Source: LMUY01 sp965199555
GTDB taxonomy: Bacteria > Pseudomonadota > Alphaproteobacteria > Acetobacterales > Acetobacteraceae
DNA length: 64,000 nucleotides
NCBI GenBank assembly: GCA_965199555.1
Contig: CBDASJ010000015.1
Coordinates: 186,001-250,000, forward strand
Reading direction: 5' to 3'
This document shows, in pieces, positions 7,843 to 17,004 of this stretch (positions within the stretch are counted from its first letter, which is position 1; each line of letters begins with the position of its first letter). A model generated the notes under the pieces. The model ran no database searches, was not told the origin of the DNA, and worked only from the letters and a program-made list of their open reading frames with translations. A program made the translations under genes and the position numbers.

Positions 7843-9657
7843 ATGCCCGACACGACGCCCGCCGAACCCATCCTGATCGAGAACCACGGCCTGATCGGCG
7901 ACCTACGCACGGTGGCGCTGGTTGCGGAGGACGGCACGATCGACTTCTTCTGCGCGCCCGAGTTCGACAGCCCGGCCGTGTTCGCCGTCCTGCTCGACCC
8001 CGGGGCGGGCTTGTTCCGCATCGCACCGACGGATGACGGCGCGAAGACCGCGCAGATGTACGTGCCCGACACCAACGTGCTGCTCACCCGCTTCACTACG
8101 GATGACGGCACCGCGGAGCTGGTGGACCTGATGCCCGTGGCGGAAGGCCGTCCCCAGCGCATCCAGCGGCACATCCGCGTGGTGCGCGGCGCCCTGACCG
8201 TGGCGATGGTCTGTGCCCCGCGCTTCGACTATGCCCGCGGCGGCCATCGGCTGGAGCCGGGCGGCGTGTTCCGCCCGCACGGCGCCGGCCCCGTGCTGCG
8301 GCTGACCGCCAGCGTGCCGCTGGAGGAGCGCGACGGCGCGTTGCACGCCCGGTTCGACCTGGCGGACGGCGAAGACGCCACCTTCGTGCTGGACATCGAC
8401 CCGGCGAGCCACGGGGACGAGCCCGGCCTGCGCGTCGCCGCGCAACTGCATGCCGAAACGATCGCCTGGTGGCGCGGCTGGGCGCAGCAATCCGATTACC
8501 ACGGCCGCTGGCGGGAGATGGTCGCCCGCTCGGCCTTGGCGCTGAAACTGCTCACCTCCCGCCGGCACGGCGCCATCGTCGCCGCCGCCACGTTCGGCCT
8601 GCCGGAGGAGCGGGGCGGCGAGCGCAATTGGGACTACCGCTACGTTTGGATCCGGGACGCATCCTTCGCCATGTATGCGTTTATCCGCCTGGGCCTGCGG
8701 CAGGAGGCGACCGCCTTTATTGGCTGGATCAGCCAGCGGGCGAAGGCGTCCGCCGCCGGGGAGCCCCTGCGGGTCGCCTACTCGCTGGCCGGTGAGAACC
8801 ACCTGCCGGAGGTGGCGCTGCCGCTGGCAGGCTACGCCGGGTCCACCCCGGTGCGCATCGGCAACGACGCCTCGGTCCAGTTCCAGTTGGACATCTACGG
8901 CGAGTTGATGGACGCGGTGTACCTGGCCAGCAAGTATGGCTCGCCCATCTCGCACGAAGGCTGGACCAACGTGCGCAGCCTGGTGGATTGGATCGGCGCC
9001 AATTGGCGCCGCCCCGACCTCGGCATCTGGGAAGGGCGCGGCGAACCGCGGCATTTCCTGCATTCGCGCCTGATGTGCTGGGTGGCGGTGGATCGGGCCA
9101 TCCGACTGGCGATGAAGCGTTCGCTGCCGGGGCCGTTGCCGAACTGGAACGCGCTGCGTCTGGAGATCTACGATTCGATCCACGCCGATTACTGGCGGCC
9201 GGACCTCAACAGCTTCGTGCAGTATCCGCAGGCCGACACGCCGGACGGCTCGATGCTGCTGATGCCGCTGGTGCGGTTCATCGCGCCGCAGGACCCGCGC
9301 TGGTTGGGCACTATGGCACTGATCGAGAAGCATTTGGTGGTGGACGCGCTGGTGTATCGCCGGGCGGCGCAGGACCGGGCGCTGGATGGGCTGCAAGGCC
9401 AGGAGGGCGCGTTCCTGGCGTGCTCGTTCTGGTATGTCGAATGCCTGGCCCGGGCCGGGGAAGTGGAACGGGCCTGGCTGCTGTTCGAGAAGCTGTTGGC
9501 CTATGCCGGCCCGCTTGGGTTGTATGCGGAGGAGTTGTCCCTCACCGGGCGGCACCTGGGCAATTACCCGCAGGCGCTCACCCATCTGAGCTTGATCAGC
9601 GCCGCCACCTATCTTGACCGTGCGCTGAGCCCGCACGTTCAGGCGCCATGGTCATAG
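7843..9657 (+). CDS. Glycoside hydrolase family 15 (glucoamylase/trehalase-like)
   Basis: A 604-residue protein starting at ATG 7843, divergent from copA; the frame is open further upstream, but that extension is only the antisense of copA. The N-terminal beta-sandwich domain begins ENHGLIGDLRTVALVAEDGT, where GH15 proteins have NxxIGD. The (alpha/alpha)6 catalytic barrel includes NWDYRYVWIRDASFAMYAF, the family hallmark, and later GREGAFL-like segments (LQGQEGAFLACSFWYVECLA). No signal peptide, so a cytoplasmic glucan or trehalose hydrolase. Mycobacterial relatives are trehalases, others glucoamylases or isomaltose-type enzymes, so exact substrate is open. Confidence 0.92.
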   Translation: MPDTTPAEPILIENHGLIGDLRTVALVAEDGTIDFFCAPEFDSPAVFAVLLDPGAGLFRIAPTDDGAKTAQMYVPDTNVLLTRFTTDDGTAELVDLMPVAEGRPQRIQRHIRVVRGALTVAMVCAPRFDYARGGHRLEPGGVFRPHGAGPVLRLTASVPLEERDGALHARFDLADGEDATFVLDIDPASHGDEPGLRVAAQLHAETIAWWRGWAQQSDYHGRWREMVARSALALKLLTSRRHGAIVAAATFGLPEERGGERNWDYRYVWIRDASFAMYAFIRLGLRQEATAFIGWISQRAKASAAGEPLRVAYSLAGENHLPEVALPLAGYAGSTPVRIGNDASVQFQLDIYGELMDAVYLASKYGSPISHEGWTNVRSLVDWIGANWRRPDLGIWEGRGEPRHFLHSRLMCWVAVDRAIRLAMKRSLPGPLPNWNALRLEIYDSIHADYWRPDLNSFVQYPQADTPDGSMLLMPLVRFIAPQDPRWLGTMALIEKHLVVDALVYRRAAQDRALDGLQGQEGAFLACSFWYVECLARAGEVERAWLLFEKLLAYAGPLGLYAEELSLTGRHLGNYPQALTHLSLISAATYLDRALSPHVQAPWS

Positions 9658-9722
9658 CGCCGCATGTGTGTGCATTTGCATATATAGTAGCCATTATGAT
9701 GGTATGACACAGAAGAGGAGTT

Positions 9723-9754
9723 TTGCATTGCATTTGAATTAGTCATTTTATTAT
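9723..9754 (+). promoter_or_regulatory. AT-rich candidate promoter of the amide-uptake operon
   Basis: The 143-base gap before the operon is strikingly AT-rich against its surroundings. TTGCAT (9723-9728), 17 bases, then TTTTAT (9746-9751; TATTAT at 9749-9754 is the alternative) makes a sigma-70-like pair about 50 bases before the first start codon. The assignment is by eye only. Confidence 0.35.
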
Positions 9755-9779
9755 GCTGCACTGCGGTTGCGGTTTAGCC

Positions 9780-9797
9780 GCCTCATCAGTGTGAGGC
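9780..9797 (+). promoter_or_regulatory. Small hairpin covering the ribosome site of the first binding-protein gene
   Basis: GCCTCA (9780-9785) pairs perfectly with TGAGGC (9792-9797) around a 6-base loop. The right arm contains the GAGG Shine-Dalgarno candidate (9793-9796), four bases before ATG 9801. Folding would hide the ribosome site, so it could tune translation. It is short and could also be chance. Confidence 0.35.
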
Positions 9798-9800
9798 AGA

Positions 9801-11402
9801 ATGACACGTTCAGCTTCCAAATGCGCCTTTTGGTGCGCTGCCTCCCTGGGTCTTTTTGCCGCCGGGCTTGGCGCGGCGGCGCCGGCCCGGGCCGCCGGAG
9901 TGCTGACGGTGGCGATGACCGCCGGCGACCTGCCGGTGACGACGGGAAATCCCGATCAGGGCTTCGAAGGCTTTCGGTTCGTCGGCTGGAACCTGTACGA
10001 CGCGCTGATCAACTGGGATTTGTCGAGCGCCGACAAGGCATCCGACATCAAGCCCGGGCTGGCGACCGAGTGGCACATCGACCCGGACAACCACAAACGT
10101 TGGATCTTCACCCTGCGCCAGGGCGTGAAGTGGCATGACGGCTGCGACTTCACCGCGGATGACGTGGTCTGGAACTTCGGCCGCATCAGCGACCAGAAGG
10201 CGCCGCAATTCTTCACCCAGCAATTCGCCTTGTCCCGCGCCTACCTGACCAACTTCGACAGCATCGCCAAGCTGGACGACCACACCGTCGCCATCACCAC
10301 CAAGTTCGTTGAGTCGCTGTTCCCGTACGACATGGCCTATGTGCTGATGATCAGCCGCTGCCGGGCGGAGGCCTTGCACGACAACTGGGACGCCTATGCC
10401 AGCCAACCCTCCGGCACCGGTCCGTATAAGTTCGCCAGCATGACGGCGCATGAGCGGATGGAGCTGGTGCCGAACGCCGGGTATTGGGACCAGGCGCGCG
10501 TGCCCAAGCAGGACCGGCTGGTCCTGTTGCCCATGCCGGAAGCGGCGACGCGCACGGCCGCGCTGCTGTCCGGCCAGGTGAACTTCATCGAAGCGCCGGC
10601 CCCGGATGCCATCCCCGTGCTGAAGCGCGCGGGGATGCAGATCGTCACCAACACCTACCCGCATAATTGGCCTTATATCCTGAATTTCAGCCGGGGCCCG
10701 TTCACCAACCTGAAGGTGCGGCAGGCGGCCAACTACGCGATCAACCGCGACGACGTGGTGGACCTGGTCGGCGGCCTGGCCACCCCCGAATATGCCGAGG
10801 TGCCGCCGAGCCTGCCGTATTACGGGCACCCGGTGGTCTACAAATACGACAAGGACAAGGCGCGCGCCCTGCTGAAGGAGGCGGGCTGCCTGCCGTGCAA
10901 GATCACGCTCGCGATCTCGACCTCCGGCTCTGGCCAGATGCAGTCGCTGTCCATGAACGAACTGGTGAAGCAGCAGCTGCAGGACGCGGGCTTTGACGTG
11001 ACGCTGGACGTGATGGATTGGAACGCCTTGCTGGATGTCAGCCGGTCCGGCGTGCCGAAATACCCGAACGTCGACGGCATGAACGCGTCGCGCGGCCTGC
11101 TGGACCCGGTGAGCGCCATCATCAAGCCGGTCGCCACGGCATATTGGTCGCCGGCCGGCAGCAATTGGGGCCATTTCGGCACGCCCGAGGCCGATGCGCT
11201 GGTGAAGCAGATTTTCGAGGAGTTCGACGCCCCGAAGCGCATGGCCTTGCTGACCAGGCTGCACGAATACGAGTCGGAACAGGCGCTGATGATCTTCGTG
11301 GTGCACGACCTCAACCCGCGCGCGCTGTCGCCGAAGGTGCACGGCTTCGTGCAGGCGCAAAACTGGTTCCAGGACCTCACGCCCATCAGCGTGTCGCCTT
11401 GA
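9801..11402 (+). CDS. ABC transporter substrate-binding protein, SBP_bac_5 (dipeptide/opine) family, copy 1
   Basis: A 533-residue periplasmic binding protein with an N-terminal signal peptide (MTRSASKCAFWCAASLGLFA..., cleavage near ARAA). Family hallmarks: FTLRQGVKWHDGCDFTADDV, the SGTGPY stretch, and NYAINRDDVV. It captures small peptides or amide-like solutes and delivers them to the two permeases and two ATPases encoded next. It starts the operon after an AT-rich promoter region and ends with a TTGA overlap into a second, highly similar binding protein. Context with amidases points to an amide-containing ligand, by inference. Confidence 0.93.
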   Translation: MTRSASKCAFWCAASLGLFAAGLGAAAPARAAGVLTVAMTAGDLPVTTGNPDQGFEGFRFVGWNLYDALINWDLSSADKASDIKPGLATEWHIDPDNHKRWIFTLRQGVKWHDGCDFTADDVVWNFGRISDQKAPQFFTQQFALSRAYLTNFDSIAKLDDHTVAITTKFVESLFPYDMAYVLMISRCRAEALHDNWDAYASQPSGTGPYKFASMTAHERMELVPNAGYWDQARVPKQDRLVLLPMPEAATRTAALLSGQVNFIEAPAPDAIPVLKRAGMQIVTNTYPHNWPYILNFSRGPFTNLKVRQAANYAINRDDVVDLVGGLATPEYAEVPPSLPYYGHPVVYKYDKDKARALLKEAGCLPCKITLAISTSGSGQMQSLSMNELVKQQLQDAGFDVTLDVMDWNALLDVSRSGVPKYPNVDGMNASRGLLDPVSAIIKPVATAYWSPAGSNWGHFGTPEADALVKQIFEEFDAPKRMALLTRLHEYESEQALMIFVVHDLNPRALSPKVHGFVQAQNWFQDLTPISVSP

Positions 11403-12967
11403 TCTGCCGGGCGCTGCTGGCGGCGATCGTGGCCGCCGTTCCGCTGGTGGCGCAGGCGGGCGGGACGGTCACGGTGGCGATGACCGCGGGCGAAATCCCG
11501 ATCACGGGCGGCACGCCGGACCAGGGCTTCGAGGGCTACCGTTTCGTCGCGTTCAACCTGTACGACGCCCTGGTCAACTGGGACCTGTCCCGCAGCGACC
11601 GGGCGTCCGACATCAAGCCCGGGCTGGCGACGGCCTGGCATGTTGATCCGGCCAACCCGAAACGCTGGCTGTTCGACCTGCGGCAAGGCGTGAAGTGGCA
11701 TGACGGCTGCCCGTTCGTCGCGGATGACGTGGTGTGGAACTTCGCCCGCCTCATGGACAACAAGGCGCCGCAGTTCGAGACGTTCCAGTTCGCCCTGTCC
11801 CGCGGCTACCTGACCACCATCGCCGGCGTTTCGGCGGTGGATGAGCACCAGGTGGCGGTCGAAACGAAGACGGTCGACAGCCTGGTTCCCTATGAACTCG
11901 CCTATATCCCGATGATCAGCCGGTGCCGCGCCGACACGCTGCATAACGACTGGACGGCCTATGCCAGCCAGCCCTCCGGCACCGGACCATACCGCTTCGA
12001 CAAGCTGGTGCCGCACGAGCGGCTGGAGCTGGTGCCGAACCCGGACTACTGGGACAAGGCGCGGGTGCCGAAGCAGGATCGGCTGGTGCTGCTGCCGATG
12101 CCGGAAGCGAACACGCGGGTCGCGGCGTTGCTGTCCGGCCAGGTGAACTTCGCCGAGGCGCCGCCGCCCGACACGGTCCCCCGCTTGAAGGCGGCTGGCA
12201 TGCAGCTTTTCACCAACATCTACCCGCATGTCTGGGCCTACCAACTGAACTTCGTGTCCTCGCCGTTCAAGGATGTGCGGGTACGCCGGGCGGCGAACTA
12301 CGCGGTCAACCGCGCCGACATGAAGGAGCTGCTGGGTGGGCTGATGGAGGAGGCGTACTCCACCCTGCCGCCAGGTACGGCCTATTACGGCCATCCGGTG
12401 CGCTACGCGTTCGACCCGGCCAAGGCGCACGCCTTGTTGCAGGAGGCGGGTTGCCTGCCTTGCGACGTGACCTTCGTCATCTCCACCTCCGGCTCCGGCC
12501 AGATGCAGCCCTTGCCGATGAACGAGTTGGTGAAGGCGAATTTGGAGGATGTGGGCTTCCGCGTGAAGCTGGACGTAATGGATTGGAACGCCCTGGGCCA
12601 GGTCGGGCGCGACGGGATCGACAAGCACCCGGACGATGCGGCGATCAATGCCAGCAAGGCGGTGGGTGACCCGTTCTACGGACTCATCCGGCATGTCAGC
12701 CGGGCGCAATGGGCCCCGGCAGGCAGCAATTGGGGCCATTACCAGGATGCCGAAACCGAGGAGTTGGTGACCCGCATCACCGCCGAATTCGACGTGGCAA
12801 AGCGCAACGCGCTGCTGGAGAAGCTGAACGAGCGGATGAACGACCAGGCGGTGATGATCTGGGTCGCACATGACGTGAACCCGCGGGCGCTGTCGCCGAA
12901 GCTGCATGGCTTCATCCAGGCGCAAAGCTGGTTTCAGGACACCACGCCGATCACGGTCGATCCCTGA
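11399..12967 (+). CDS. ABC transporter substrate-binding protein, SBP_bac_5 family, copy 2
   Basis: A 522-residue paralogue of the preceding protein. The start is TTG 11399, overlapping the previous stop (TTGA); no better start gives a signal peptide, and this one yields MICRALLAAIVAAVPLVAQAG. Nearly every landmark of copy 1 recurs in the same place (DLRQGVKWHDGCPF, YASQPSGTGPYRF, STSGSGQMQ), so this is a tandem duplication that has since diverged. Two binding proteins sharing one membrane complex usually widen ligand range. It overlaps the next gene by one base (TGATG). Confidence 0.93.
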   Translation: MICRALLAAIVAAVPLVAQAGGTVTVAMTAGEIPITGGTPDQGFEGYRFVAFNLYDALVNWDLSRSDRASDIKPGLATAWHVDPANPKRWLFDLRQGVKWHDGCPFVADDVVWNFARLMDNKAPQFETFQFALSRGYLTTIAGVSAVDEHQVAVETKTVDSLVPYELAYIPMISRCRADTLHNDWTAYASQPSGTGPYRFDKLVPHERLELVPNPDYWDKARVPKQDRLVLLPMPEANTRVAALLSGQVNFAEAPPPDTVPRLKAAGMQLFTNIYPHVWAYQLNFVSSPFKDVRVRRAANYAVNRADMKELLGGLMEEAYSTLPPGTAYYGHPVRYAFDPAKAHALLQEAGCLPCDVTFVISTSGSGQMQPLPMNELVKANLEDVGFRVKLDVMDWNALGQVGRDGIDKHPDDAAINASKAVGDPFYGLIRHVSRAQWAPAGSNWGHYQDAETEELVTRITAEFDVAKRNALLEKLNERMNDQAVMIWVAHDVNPRALSPKLHGFIQAQSWFQDTTPITVDP

Positions 12968-13923
12968 TGCTGGGCTACATCGCGCGTCGCATCCTGTTCG
13001 CGATCCCCATCGCGCTGGGGGTCAGCCTGGTGTGCTTTTCCCTGGTGTACCTGGCGCCCGGCGATCCCTTGCAAACCGTGCTGCCGCCCGATGCCACTGC
13101 GGAAACGATCGCCATCGTCAAGCATGCCTACGGGTTCGACCGGCCGATCCCGGTGCAGTACGCGATCTGGTTGTGGCACGTGCTGCACGGCGATTTCGGC
13201 CGCTCCATCGCCACGCAGCGCGCCGTTACGCTGGAAGTGTTCGGGGCCGTCGCCAACACGGCCATGCTGGCGCTGTTCGCGGTGCCGCTGTCCTTCGCGA
13301 CCGGCTACGCCATGGGCGCGCTGGCCGGCTGCTTCCCTGGCCGGATCACCGACCGTCTGGTCACGGGGGCGGCGGTGGTCGGTGTCAGCCTGCCGAATTA
13401 CTGGCTCGGCCTCGTGCTGGTGATCGTCTTCGCGGTGGAATACGCCGTGCTGCCGGCCAGCGGCATGGGCCAGTCCGGCTCCGCCGCGTTCACGCTGTGG
13501 CATTGGAGCGACGCGAAGTTCCTGGTGCTGCCGGTGGTCACCCTGGCGATGATCCCGATCGGCATCATCGCGCGCACCACCCGCGCGGCGGTGGCGGACG
13601 TGCGCAACCAGGATTTCGTGGTCACGCTGCGCGCCATGGGGCTGGGGGAGGGCGCGGTGATCCGCCACGTGCTGAAGAACGCTTCGCCGCAGGTGCTGGC
13701 GGTGATGGGGCTGCAATTCGGCTACCTGATGGGTGGGTCGATCCTGGTGGAAACCGTGTTCACCTGGCCCGGCAGCGGCTTCCTGCTGAACAAGGCGATC
13801 ATCAACCGCGACATCCCCGTGCTGCAAGGCACGATGCTGGCGCTGTCGCTGATTTTCGTGGCGACCAACCTGGTGGTGGACTTGCTGCAAGCCGTGCTCG
13901 ACCCGCGGATACGCCGGGCATGA
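12967..13923 (+). CDS. ABC transporter permease, DppB-like
   Basis: A 318-residue inner-membrane permease of the peptide/nickel class. It begins MLGYIARRILFAIPIALGVS, the standard DppB opening (Y..RR...IP...GV), followed by PGDP, about six membrane segments and the cytoplasmic EAA-type loop (TLRAMGLGEGAVIRHVLKNA) that contacts the ATPases. It pairs with the DppC-like protein encoded next, whose ATG overlaps this stop by 4 bases. Complete, with no missing motif. Confidence 0.94.
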   Translation: MLGYIARRILFAIPIALGVSLVCFSLVYLAPGDPLQTVLPPDATAETIAIVKHAYGFDRPIPVQYAIWLWHVLHGDFGRSIATQRAVTLEVFGAVANTAMLALFAVPLSFATGYAMGALAGCFPGRITDRLVTGAAVVGVSLPNYWLGLVLVIVFAVEYAVLPASGMGQSGSAAFTLWHWSDAKFLVLPVVTLAMIPIGIIARTTRAAVADVRNQDFVVTLRAMGLGEGAVIRHVLKNASPQVLAVMGLQFGYLMGGSILVETVFTWPGSGFLLNKAIINRDIPVLQGTMLALSLIFVATNLVVDLLQAVLDPRIRRA

Positions 13924-14834
13924 GCGAGCAGGGCGTGCTCGACGGTGCCATCATCCCGGCGGATGCCGGGTTCGACGGTGCCCCCGCCACCAAGGTGCGC
14001 GGCTATTGGCGGTCGGTCGGCTTCCGCTTGCGGCATGACTGGGTCACGCTGGTGTTCGGCGCCGTCGTGCTGGCGATCCTGCTGATCGCGCTGGCGGCCC
14101 CGCTGATCGCGCCGTTCGACCCGTACGGGCAAAGCATCATCGGCCGGCTGAAGCCGTTCGGCTGGCGCGGCCATCCCTGGGGCACGGACGAGTTGGGCCG
14201 CGACATGATGAGCCGGCTGATCTATGGCGGCCGCATCTCGTTGCTGATGGGGCTGGTGCCCGTGCTGATTGCCACGGTCGTGGGCGGCACGCTGGGGGTG
14301 ATCGGCGGCTTCGCCGGGCGCGTCGCCAACACCGCCATCATGCGGACCATGGACGTGTTCTATGCCTTCCCGTCCATCCTGCTGGCCGTTGCCATCTCCG
14401 GCGCGATGGGCGGCGGCATCACCAACGGCATTATCTCGCTGAGCCTGGTGTTCATCCCCGCCATGTGCCGGGTGGCGGAAACGGCGACCGCGCAGATCAA
14501 GAACCTGGATTACATCGAGGCCGCGCGGGCCAGCGGCGCCGGCACGCTGACCATCGTGCGCTACCACGTCCTGGGCAACGTGCTCGGCCCGGTGTTCATC
14601 TACGCGTCCAGCCTGGTCAGCGTCAGCATCCTGCTGGCGTCGGGGCTGTCCTTTCTCGGCCTGGGCGTGCAGCCGCCGGAGCCGGATTGGGGGTTGATGC
14701 TGTCGACGCTGCGCCAGTCGATCTACGTGGACCCGCTGGGCTGCGCCATGCCCGGCATCGCGATCTTCGTCACCTCCATCTGCTTCAACCTGGTCAGCGA
14801 CGGCGTGCGCGCCGCCATGGACGTGCGGGTATGA
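13920..14834 (+). CDS. ABC transporter permease, DppC-like
   Basis: A 304-residue second permease. The N-terminal cytoplasmic stretch (~40 residues) precedes LVFGAVVLAILLIALAAPLIAPFDPY, the normal DppC start, then GTDELGRDMMSRLIYGGRISL, the family signature. The EAA loop is EAARASGAGTLTIVRYHVLGN. ATG 13920 overlaps the previous stop (ATGA). After this gene a 105-base gap carrying a GC palindrome (14869-14880) separates it from the ATPase genes. Confidence 0.94.
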   Translation: MSEQGVLDGAIIPADAGFDGAPATKVRGYWRSVGFRLRHDWVTLVFGAVVLAILLIALAAPLIAPFDPYGQSIIGRLKPFGWRGHPWGTDELGRDMMSRLIYGGRISLLMGLVPVLIATVVGGTLGVIGGFAGRVANTAIMRTMDVFYAFPSILLAVAISGAMGGGITNGIISLSLVFIPAMCRVAETATAQIKNLDYIEAARASGAGTLTIVRYHVLGNVLGPVFIYASSLVSVSILLASGLSFLGLGVQPPEPDWGLMLSTLRQSIYVDPLGCAMPGIAIFVTSICFNLVSDGVRAAMDVRV

Positions 14835-14868
14835 GGCATCGGAGCGGACGGGAATTGAGCTCCCCTTT

Positions 14869-14880
14869 CCCGCCGGCGGG
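14869..14880. repeat. GC-rich perfect 12-bp palindrome between permease and ATPase genes
   Basis: CCCGCCGGCGGG is self-complementary and lies in the only sizeable intercistronic gap of this operon. It may stabilise or attenuate the transcript. It resembles the cores of the palindromes at 28651 and 29666 only loosely. Confidence 0.4.
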
Positions 14881-14939
14881 ATTGGCTTGGTGAGTGGGCG
14901 TCGACCCGTGCGAACGCTCTGCGCCGGGGCAGATGCCCG

Positions 14940-15992
14940 ATGAGCGCCACCCTCCAGGCGCAACCCTATGTCGATGCACGCGACCGCGGTGGGGCGGCCC
15001 AGCCGATGCTGATCGCCCGCGACCTCACGCGGCATTTCCGCGTCAAGGGTGCCGGCAAGGGCGCGGTGGTGCGGGCGGTGGACGGCGTGTCCTTCACCCT
15101 GTTCAAGGGCGAAACGCTGGGCGTGGTGGGCGAGTCCGGTTGCGGCAAGTCGACGCTGGCGCGGCTGCTGCTGCATCTGCAGGTGCCAGACAGCGGTGAG
15201 CTGGTGTTCGACGGTGATCCGGTGGGCCAATCCCGTGGCGTCAGCATCGCGGACCTGCGGCGCCAGGTGCAGATGGTGTTCCAGGACAGCTATGCCTCGC
15301 TGAACCCGCGCATGCCCATCCAAGATTCGGTGGCGTTCGGCCCGATGGTGAACGGGCGCAGCCGGCCGGAGTCGCGGCGGATCGCGCAGGACATCCTGGT
15401 CAAGGTCGGGCTGCGGCCGGACCTGTTCGGCCCGCGCTACCCGCACGAGCTGTCGGGTGGGCAGAAGCAGCGGGTGAACATCGCGCGCGCCTTGGCCGTC
15501 GGCCCCCGCATGGTGATCCTGGACGAGGCGGTGTCCGCACTGGACAAGTCGGTCGAGGCGCAGGTGCTCAATCTGCTGCGGCAGTTGAAGCGTACCTTGT
15601 CGCTCACCTACCTGTTCATCAGCCACGACCTGAACGTGGTGCGTTACATCAGCGACCGCGTGCTGGTGATGTATCTCGGCCAAGTGGTCGAGCTCGCCCC
15701 GGCCTCGCTTCTGTTCGCCACGCCGCGCCACCCCTACACCAGGGCGCTGCTCGGCTCCCGCCTGTCGATGGATGCCGGCCGGCGGATTGCGGCGCCGCCG
15801 CTGGTCGGCGATCCGCCCAGCCCGATCAACCCGCCCGCGGGCTGCCGCTTCCGCACCCGCTGCCCGCAGGCCGAGCCGGTGTGCGAGGCGCGCGTGCCGG
15901 CGCTGGGCGAGTGGGCGGACCGCGCGTCCCATGTCGCGGCCTGCCACATGACGGACCCGGCCTCTGGCCACAGCCTGGCAGGGACGGCGTGA
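14940..15992 (+). CDS. ABC transporter ATP-binding protein, DppF-like
   Basis: A 350-residue ATPase energising the peptide-type transporter. Walker A is GESGCGKST, the Q-loop lies in QMVFQDSYASLNPRM, the signature is LSGGQKQRVNIARAL, Walker B is MVILDEAVSALD, and the H-loop is FISHDLNVV. The C-terminal oligopeptide-type extension carries the Cys-containing motif GCRFRTRCPQAEPVC, which in relatives can hold an iron-sulfur cluster. Its stop overlaps the next start. Placing DppF before DppD is the reverse of the E. coli order. Confidence 0.94.
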   Translation: MSATLQAQPYVDARDRGGAAQPMLIARDLTRHFRVKGAGKGAVVRAVDGVSFTLFKGETLGVVGESGCGKSTLARLLLHLQVPDSGELVFDGDPVGQSRGVSIADLRRQVQMVFQDSYASLNPRMPIQDSVAFGPMVNGRSRPESRRIAQDILVKVGLRPDLFGPRYPHELSGGQKQRVNIARALAVGPRMVILDEAVSALDKSVEAQVLNLLRQLKRTLSLTYLFISHDLNVVRYISDRVLVMYLGQVVELAPASLLFATPRHPYTRALLGSRLSMDAGRRIAAPPLVGDPPSPINPPAGCRFRTRCPQAEPVCEARVPALGEWADRASHVAACHMTDPASGHSLAGTA

Positions 15993-16993
15993 TGGACGGC
16001 ATGGCGGTCGCGGCGGCGCCGCTGCTGGACGTGCAGGACCTGTCCGTCCAGTTCGTGACGCGCGAGGCGACGGTGAACGCGGTCAGCGGCGCCAGCTTCC
16101 GGTTGCGCGCCGGGGAGGTGCTGTGCCTGCTGGGCGAGTCCGGCTCCGGCAAGTCGGTGACGCTGCGGGCGCTGATGCGGCTGCTGCCGAAGCGGGCGCG
16201 GGTGAAGGGCCAAGTCAGCCTTGGCGGGCAGGACGTGCTGGCGCTGGGAGGCCGCTCCCTGCAGTCGTTCCGCGGCGGTGCCGTGTCGATGATCTTCCAG
16301 GAGCCGATGACCGCGCTGGACCCGGTCTACACGATCGGCCAGCATCTGGTGGAAACCATCCGCCGGCACACGGGCGCCACCCGCGGGGCGGCGCGCGCCC
16401 GCGCGGTGGAGTTGCTGGACCTGGTGAAGATCCCGTCCGCCGCGCGCCGGGTGGACGCTTATCCGCACGAGCTGTCCGGCGGGTTGCGGCAGCGGGCGAT
16501 GATCGCCATCGCCCTGGCCTGCGGCCCCCGCCTGCTGCTGGCGGACGAGCCGACCACGGCGCTGGACGCGACGGTGCAGATCCAGGTGCTGATCCTGCTG
16601 CGCCGCCTGCAACAGGAGCTGGGCATGGGCACCATCTTCGTCACCCACGATTTGGGCGTGGCGGCGGAGATCGCCGACCGCGTGGCGGTGATGTACGCCG
16701 GCCGGGTGATCGAGGAAGGGCCGGTGGCCGACATCCTGTCGCGTCCGGCGCACCCCTACACCGCCGGGCTGCTCGCCTCCACCGTTCACGACCAGGCGCC
16801 GGAGCAGGACATCGCCGCCATCCCCGGCAGCCCGCCCGATTTGCGCCGCCTGCCGCCCGGATGCAGCTTCGCCCCGCGCTGCACCTTGGCGATGCCGGCT
16901 TGCCGCCAGGGCTTCCCGGACCCGGTCCAGCCGGAGCCGGGGCGCATGGCCCGTTGCCTGCGCGTCGCCGACGTGCTTCGACCGCATCCTTAA
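15992..16993 (+). CDS. ABC transporter ATP-binding protein, DppD-like
   Basis: A 333-residue second ATPase, starting at ATG 15992, one base overlapping the previous stop (GTGATG). Walker A is GESGSGKSV, Q-loop MIFQEPMTALDP, signature LSGGLRQRAMIAIAL (the usual Q after GG is L), Walker B LLLADEPTTALD. The C-terminal Cys motif GCSFAPRCTLAMPAC matches the DppD/OppD extension. It completes the heteromeric transporter. The following gene has its own strong ribosome site. Confidence 0.94.
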   Translation: MDGMAVAAAPLLDVQDLSVQFVTREATVNAVSGASFRLRAGEVLCLLGESGSGKSVTLRALMRLLPKRARVKGQVSLGGQDVLALGGRSLQSFRGGAVSMIFQEPMTALDPVYTIGQHLVETIRRHTGATRGAARARAVELLDLVKIPSAARRVDAYPHELSGGLRQRAMIAIALACGPRLLLADEPTTALDATVQIQVLILLRRLQQELGMGTIFVTHDLGVAAEIADRVAVMYAGRVIEEGPVADILSRPAHPYTAGLLASTVHDQAPEQDIAAIPGSPPDLRRLPPGCSFAPRCTLAMPACRQGFPDPVQPEPGRMARCLRVADVLRPHP

Positions 16994-17004
16994 GGAGGAC
17001 CAGC

